A DNA stretch of 22,367 nt from NCBI GenBank assembly GCA_036897485.1, contig JAYMTF010001590.1:1-22367 (forward strand), in the 5' to 3' direction. Made by a program: the position numbers and the translations under genes. This DNA is from Pelargonium nanum (Eukaryota > Streptophyta > Magnoliopsida > Geraniales > Geraniaceae). Every line of letters begins with the position of its first letter. The stretch's first letter is position 1. Shown here piece by piece: positions 18,501-22,367 of the stretch. The notes beneath the pieces are model-generated. The model did not search any database, was not told where the DNA came from, and was given only the letters and a program-made list of their open reading frames with translations.

Positions 18501-18643
18501 GATATTACATCCTTACCCAGAGAAATCATGGCCCGAGAGAAGTAGATTGCTGCGTAAGCAACCCTCCATCGCTTTTGAGCTTTGGTGATCGTTTTCGAAG
18601 CAACATCAAGCAAGAATGCGCTGTAGTCGTAGCTGCTCGACAT
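15542..18643 (-). CDS. ACA12/ACA13-like: P-type IIB autoinhibited Ca2+-ATPase, ACA12/ACA13 type
   Basis: A complete intronless 1033-residue frame, the usual length, and single-exon like Arabidopsis ACA12 and ACA13. It pumps Ca2+ out of the cytosol, probably across the plasma membrane. N-terminal tail: a basic amphipathic calmodulin-binding, autoinhibitory segment at about 20-46 (AQKRWRVAYAAIYFSRAM). Actuator domain: TGES at 272-275. TM4: PEGLP at 403-407, whose E404 is a Ca2+ ligand. Phosphorylation site: DKTGT at 446-450 with D446. Nucleotide-binding KGA at 568-570; hinge TGD at 665-667; TGDGTNDAP at 742-750; TM6 N838 and D842 complete the single Ca2+ site. Ten membrane spans are expected: two near 157-203, two near 343-413, six from 806 on. 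The first ATG gives the family N-terminus; no upstream ATG lies between it and the TATA box. No defect seen. Orthology to ACA12 versus ACA13 is unresolved. Confidence 0.97.
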   Translation of the reverse strand: MSSSYDYSAFLLDVASKTITKAQKRWRVAYAAIYFSRAMISLGKDVISKRNTGLHSKVQTRVPYSILDVEASGIVSRSFIDQARLTQMVKDKDMTGLEEFGGVTGVASGLGTSPESGIGGDEEDVSLRRGKFGSNTYHRQPAKGLFYFVVDAFKDTTIMILLVCAALALGFGIKEHGPGEGWYEGGSIFVAVFLVVLVSAASNFRQEIQFHKLSKISSNIKVEVLRDGRRQEVSIFDIVVGDVVFLKIGDQVPADGLFLDGHSLLVDESSMTGESDHLEVDSTSNPFLFSGSKIADGFGRMLVTSVGMSTSWGEMMSSISQGSTERTPLQARLDKLTSSIGKVGLTVAFLVLSVLMIRYFTGNTKDENNNREYVGGLTKSDDIVNAMVRIVAAAVTIVVVAIPEGLPLAVTLTLAYSMKRMMADQAMVRKLPACETMGSATIICTDKTGTLTLNQMKVTKFWIGQDSIQEDGYNVVSTSVLELFHQGVGLNTSGTVYKSASSGSVHEFSGSPTEKAILSWAVFKLDMDVEKLKTSHTILHVETFNSEKKRSGVEIRKEADGTVHVHWKGAAEMILAMCSNYYETDGSVKLIDEDERSKLEKIIQGMAASSLRCIAFAHKQISEGDLKEDGLTLLGIVGLKDPCRPGVKKAVEICKSAGVSIKMITGDNVFTAKAIAAECGILEPNYHINNGEVVEGVEFRNYTDEERMQKVDTIRVMARSSPFDKLLMVQCLKQKGHVVAVTGDGTNDAPALREADIGLSMGIQGTEVAKESSDIVILDDNFTSVATVLRWGRCVYNNIQKFIQFQLTVNVAALVINFIAAVSAGDVPLTAVQLLWVNLIMDTLGALALATERPTDELMHRKPVGRTEPLITNIMWRNLLAQALYQIAILLTLQFKGQSIFNVTKEVKDTLIFNTFVLCQVFNEFNARKMEKKNVFKGVLKNRLFIGIVAITIVLQVIMVEFLKKFADTERLNWWQWLGCIVTAAISWPIGWVVKYIPVPDTPLVTYLKKSSLVFKKITIYKRNRSSSRHGAT
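18458..18493. repeat. Perfect 15-bp inverted repeat inside the Ca2+-ATPase coding sequence
   Basis: AACACGGGTTTGCAC (18458-18472) is the exact complement of GTGCAAACCCGTGTT (18479-18493), with loop CTTAGA. On the coding strand it spans residues 51-62 (NTGLHSKVQTRV), just after the calmodulin-binding segment. The mRNA could fold a stable GC-containing hairpin about 150 nt after the start codon. Confidence 0.97.
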
Positions 18644-18701
18644 TGTAAGGAAAGTAGCTATTATCGAAAAGTTTAAGGATTGAGAACTATAACAAGAAAA
18701 G

Positions 18702-18708
18702 TTATATA
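18702..18708 (-). promoter_or_regulatory. Probable TATA box of the Ca2+-ATPase gene
   Basis: TATATAA on the - strand lies 59 bases before the ATG. A start about 30 bases downstream would leave a short 5' leader of roughly 30 nt with no upstream ATG. It is the best candidate near the gene; a more distant start is possible. Confidence 0.5.
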
Positions 18709-19527
18709 GACAATAGAACAGAGGGAGCCTCCGTCACAGCTGCCAAGTAGTTTCCTCAGAAAATCCGATACCAATGGCGGCAAGCAACGACTCTGTCACA
18801 TTATAAAACTCATAAAACTCATTTCTGTACAATTTTGTTTGTTTCAAAAATTGTAGAAAACAACAGTTTTAGATTAATCTTGAAATATTCAGCAACTGTT
18901 AATTTGAGATTGCGTCTGGCGTTTGTTTTAGCAGTAGCACGATGTTTCACATTACAATTGGCAGAGATTAGCTAATGATTAATATAATTTCTTTGTTCAG
19001 ATTTGTGAAAAACAGAGGATTTGTTTGTTTTGTGGATGTCGATGTTGCTTGTTCCAAGATTGTGGGACACACGTTTGCTTCAAACATGTAAAGTTGAAAC
19101 TCTTTTGTTTTATGGTTTGTGACAGCTTGGGATGCTTTATTAGTTAATGGGATTTTGAAAATTTACTTTGTTCCTACTAATTTTTTTGGTCCCAAAAAGT
19201 AGACCTTTGGGTTGTTAGTCTTTGTCCTAACTTGCTTACCAATTCATTTTCTTCTAGATATTATCTGCGGTGGTTATATAGATGTTATTGATAATTCATG
19301 TTATAATTAATTTTTTTAAAATGAAATATAACATTCATTTTCGGACGAAAAGAGTAATACTTTATCATTTATGCGTAACATCCTAAACTAAATTTTCTCC
19401 ACCTAGCCACTTTCATGTTTTAATGCACCATTTTTTTTTTGGTTGTTGTAACAATGTTATACCCTTGTTGTAAAGACTAGTACCATTGTAAGAAAAACAA
19501 CGACCAAAACGTTATGGGTTCAAACTT

Positions 19528-19538
19528 AGTCAAGTCAA
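19528..19538 (-). promoter_or_regulatory. Tandem W-box motif upstream of the Ca2+-ATPase
   Basis: TTGACTTGACT on the - strand contains two overlapping WRKY-type TTGACT cores about 890 bp upstream of the ATG. ACA12/13-type pumps are reported as stress- and pathogen-responsive in Arabidopsis, so WRKY control is plausible. Short motifs like this also occur by chance in A+T-rich DNA. Confidence 0.25.
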
Positions 19539-19931
19539 TAATGATATATATGTCACTTCACAATTTAACGTTTATAATCACTCAACCGGTTTTGAGGACA
19601 CAAAACACCCGCTTGAATTTATTTCTTTATGTTCTGACTGAGTCTGCGCCTATAATTTATGACAACGACTTCTCACTCTTTGAAATCATATCGATATTTG
19701 CACCAATGACTTGTCAATCACAAAAGAAATGTTGTTATCGAAATGGAGAGAAATTGGGAAGAAATGATGATCCAATAACCAAAAAGAAGCAATGTGGAAA
19801 ATAGGGTCACATTTTCCATGCTTAGTAGTAGAGTTGTCAACATTTGGCAGCTTAGTTGCAGCTATTTCAATATCATAAAGATAAAATCAAAATTGGCTCA
19901 TCCAACAAGAATATACTTAAAACTTAAGACT

Positions 19932-19963
19932 TGAGGAAATTGCCTTGCAATTTCATTTCCTCA
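19932..19963. repeat. Nested alternative inverted repeats
   Basis: TGAGGAAAT (19932-19940) pairs with ATTTCCTCA (19955-19963), while the inner GAAATTGC (19936-19943) pairs with GCAATTTC (19947-19954) around the loop CTT. The two pairings overlap and are mutually exclusive. Confidence 0.85.
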
Positions 19964-21260
19964 TTTTAAATAAAATCGCCTTGTCATCGTGACCCCCATT
20001 GCCACAATTTTGTATCACACTTGCAAAAACTTATAGGATTCGCCGTCTTTATATTTCCTTGCACTTTCGTTTTTTCGGCCGTTGTGCATCTTTGAAATTC
20101 TCAAAAAAAATAAAAAATTATACAACAAATAATAACAATAATAATATAATTATCAATGACAGTTATCATGCCGTTATCTCTTGTGATTAACAATTAAAGT
20201 CCATGACATACTTAATAGTGACATAGGCAAAAACAATAAGATTTTTTTTAAAAAAATATTGCAATTGTTTGTGTACAAACTACAAAACACATGTAGCCTC
20301 ATTACGGCCTATTTATTTACCATCTAGTTTTCATTTTTGTCTCGTACTTTTACTTGTTAAATGACGCAGATTTTACATATCACTGTGACTAAATTTACTT
20401 TTTCATTGATTTTATCTTCACTATTGACTCATCTTGCACGTATGGCTAGATTAACTTTTCTCGCATAGATTTTCCTTATAAATCGAATTTTAGTAGCTTT
20501 ACTATTTCTATAGTTTGGTTTTGTCGCGGTAAGTCTTCCGTTGTTGAAAATTTTGTTGTCTTCTCTAGTTAGAATTTTATTTTCCAATATGAGTTGACGA
20601 GTTTTGTTTGGTATCGTTGTGTTTCAAAAGATTTTGAAGAATAAAATGCTAGTCTTATTGTCACACTGTTTGGATAAAGATTTTATCAAACTATACGACA
20701 ATTAGTCGTCCTTGTGGACATTAGAGAGATGCGAATATGTTATTAATATATTATACTAGAGTATAATTTTATGTGAGGTCTATTCTCTAGAGAATCTGTA
20801 ATTCACAGTCAATCTTAATAATACACACAATAGTGATGGGTGGTTGGAGTAGGAATAGGCGCAATCACAATGACAACAGCAGTGGGCGTATACGCGGTTA
20901 CAACACGAGGACGACATTGACTCTGAAAAGTAGCCATAACAACCCAATTTTAACACTACATCTCATCTCACTTCAATGTGTGCAACACAAATCACCTGGG
21001 GTCTCAGTCAGGCCCAAAAGCTAAATGCTAAGTTTTTGTTGGGTTCTAGTTCACCTATCATTGACCCTTATATTACTCAACCTAATTTCCAATCAGGCCC
21101 GAGCTAGAAATTTGGACCTCAATTTCCTTACAATTCATGCATAGGTTAAATGTTGACCTCTGTTAAACAAACATGACACGTTTAGTAATCATGCCAAATG
21201 GTTGAGAGCAGATGCGACATGTTCAACACAGTAACTAAATGGGTTGTGTTGTTTGCCACG

Positions 21261-21312
21261 ACACGACACAATTACAAAATGTGAGCCCAAATACACTATT
21301 TTTGTGTCGTGT
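21261..21312. repeat. TCGTGTCGTG-type inverted repeat
   Basis: ACACGACACAA (21261-21271) is the exact complement of TTGTGTCGTGT (21302-21312), separated by 30 bases. The flanks carry ACATGACACG and, at 21359-21374, CCGGGTCGGGTCGGGT. The composition resembles the palindrome near 5.48 kb, suggesting that both derive from one repeat class. Confidence 0.8.
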
Positions 21313-21379
21313 GAAGTGTTACAACTCGAATTTCTAGTTCTGTGTAAAGCTCAAAATCCCGGGTCGGGTCGGGTAAGGC

Positions 21380-22312
21380 CTTTCCACCCCACTAAGTCTT
21401 AACTCCTTCCAATATCAAAAAGCTGTTCCTTCCACCAGAGCAGACCAAAAATCAAACCCAGTTTTACAACAAACCAATCTGCTCAGGAAATTTTCATGTC
21501 ACTACCAAACTGGATCAGTCCACAATCTACTAGTATGCTTCCCATGTTCCACAACAGAGCCTCTGCATATCCCTAGGGATATATAGATAATAAAACACTG
21601 ATATATGCATGAAAATGCCAGTAATAGGATAAGGCTATATGAGACTACAAGACATCGCAATCATATTTTCAGTCACGTGAAAAGTAAAGAACATATTGTG
21701 AAACATCAGGAGTGACAATGAGCACCACCACTTTCCCGAGAAAAAAAATGATTGGAGGATACGTGAGTTAAGTTGGTAACTCTAATCACAGAAAGAAGAT
21801 CAAATTTACAATTCAAGACCTTTGTCAATGAGACGGCATCATAGGAAAGAAAATTACTTTCCATGGAATTTACATTCAAACACAAACACTATCACTTCTT
21901 GTTTGAATTGCACTTCGTTCTTATGACCTCTGAGTAGATCTCACACCCCTCTACGACCTTGTCTATATCACCTAAATTCCCCCATAAAAAATGATTGATT
22001 TCACCTTAAAGCAACTATAAAACAAAATCAAAACATGGCATCTCCACCATGGCCACAGCACGAAAATGGGTTCTCGAGAACAGGTATTCAAACTTTGATG
22101 AACTAGTCAGGATGCATTTGATTAAAATTCCATGCCTAATTTGTTTTCTGTTTCCACTAATTTTCCTCTCTCCCTCCCCCTTGCCCTAAGAAAGTGCATT
22201 ATGAGGACAACAATGTGATACCCACGCCAACAAATCCTTGCACGGAGGGATTGATCCCATGACCTTATTACAAGTGGGTTGGGATGCAAAGGATCAAAAC
22301 CAGATTGAAACT
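21380..22312. other. Less A+T-rich terminal segment, possibly a gene edge
   Basis: This segment lacks the long A/T runs of the rest and looks like untranslated or intronic sequence. No frame above 60 codons occurs. On the + strand an ATG at 22035 opens MASPPWPQHENGFSRT, followed by a possible donor (AACAG then GTATTC, GT at 22084). A CT-rich tract ending CCCTAAG at about 22190 could serve as an acceptor. A tRNA B-box-like GGGATCAATCC lies on the - strand at about 22249-22259. None is conclusive. Confidence 0.3.
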
Positions 22313-22367
22313 AGGGGTAATTGCATATACCCCATACGAACTTGTCACTTAAAGTAATTGACCCCCC
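22313..22367. mobile_element. Possible end of a repeat running off the window
   Basis: AGGGGTAATTGCATATACCCC followed by TAATTGACCCCCC resembles the ends of a widespread plant repeat type that begins GGGGTAATT and has C-rich runs. It is cut by the window edge, so family and extent cannot be judged. Confidence 0.25.

Larger units (their letters stand above)
18720..21160. other. Upstream flank of the Ca2+-ATPase, intergenic
   Basis: No convincing gene was found. The 96-codon frame at 19514-19804 and the 63-codon frames at 19999-20190 and 20833-21024 have no recognised domain. The proximal 400 bp on the - strand is the likely promoter of the pump. A nested hairpin lies at 19932-19963. Confidence 0.5.

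Noticed and set aside
19514-19804. 96-codon frame as a gene
   Set aside because: No recognisable domain or signal; residue composition follows the local base composition.
20833-21024. Arg/Asn-rich frame resembling the basic tail of a copia gag
   Set aside because: The resemblance (repeated RN and RG residues) is short and unsupported by a zinc-knuckle motif or neighbouring retroelement sequence.
1-22367. CRISPR arrays, bacterial operons, ribosome binding sites
   Set aside because: The sequence is plant nuclear in character; no regularly spaced repeats or prokaryotic gene organisation occur.

Overview
The window looks like nuclear DNA of a dicotyledonous flowering plant. It is strongly A+T-rich, with long intergenic stretches, plant-type transposon remnants, an intact plant autoinhibited Ca2+-ATPase gene and a conserved plant microRNA precursor. 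The species cannot be fixed from the sequence alone.

Two genes are well supported. The first is a MIR167 locus on the + strand, with its hairpin at about 11839-11944. The 21-nt mature strand matches the miR167a/b form, and the star strand sits on the 3' arm with a proper 2-nt overhang. A plausible TATA box lies about 230 bp upstream. The leader between them has no ATG and carries a tandem duplication of a CU-rich unit. Further upstream, 10992-11355 is a degenerate three-copy tandem repeat that includes GAGACA auxin-response-type motifs. The second gene is an intronless 1033-codon P-type IIB Ca2+-ATPase of the ACA12/ACA13 type on the - strand (15542-18643). All catalytic motifs are present and it looks intact. 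Its coding sequence contains a perfect 15-bp inverted repeat just after the calmodulin-binding segment. The two genes converge, about 3.5 kb apart. One is a post-transcriptional regulator of ARF6/ARF8-type auxin factors and the other a calcium efflux pump; nothing in the sequence links them functionally.

The left 8.5 kb is mostly repeat-derived. It holds a small hAT-type MITE with an 8-bp target duplication (575-735) and a decayed copia reverse-transcriptase fragment (about 1310-1725, - strand). A Helitron 3' terminus lies at 2283, facing the - strand, followed by two tandem snRNA-type promoter modules (2958-3078) with no recognisable snRNA behind them. A promoter/leader-like segment of an unrecognised gene (3720-3990) is next, then an LTR fragment (about 4200-4500). 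A 1153-bp Harbinger/Tourist-like element with TAA target duplication spans 4855-6007. After that comes an extremely A+T-rich desert to about 7.6 kb.

Between the two genes lie a tRNA-derived SINE (13727-13938, - strand) and a CT-rich, leader-like segment near 14860-14978. The right flank (18.7-22.4 kb) has no convincing coding gene; it holds the pump's promoter region, small inverted repeats, and a less A+T-rich terminal kilobase that could be the untranslated or intronic edge of a gene lying beyond the window. Most short open frames in the window have no protein-like signal and are not annotated.
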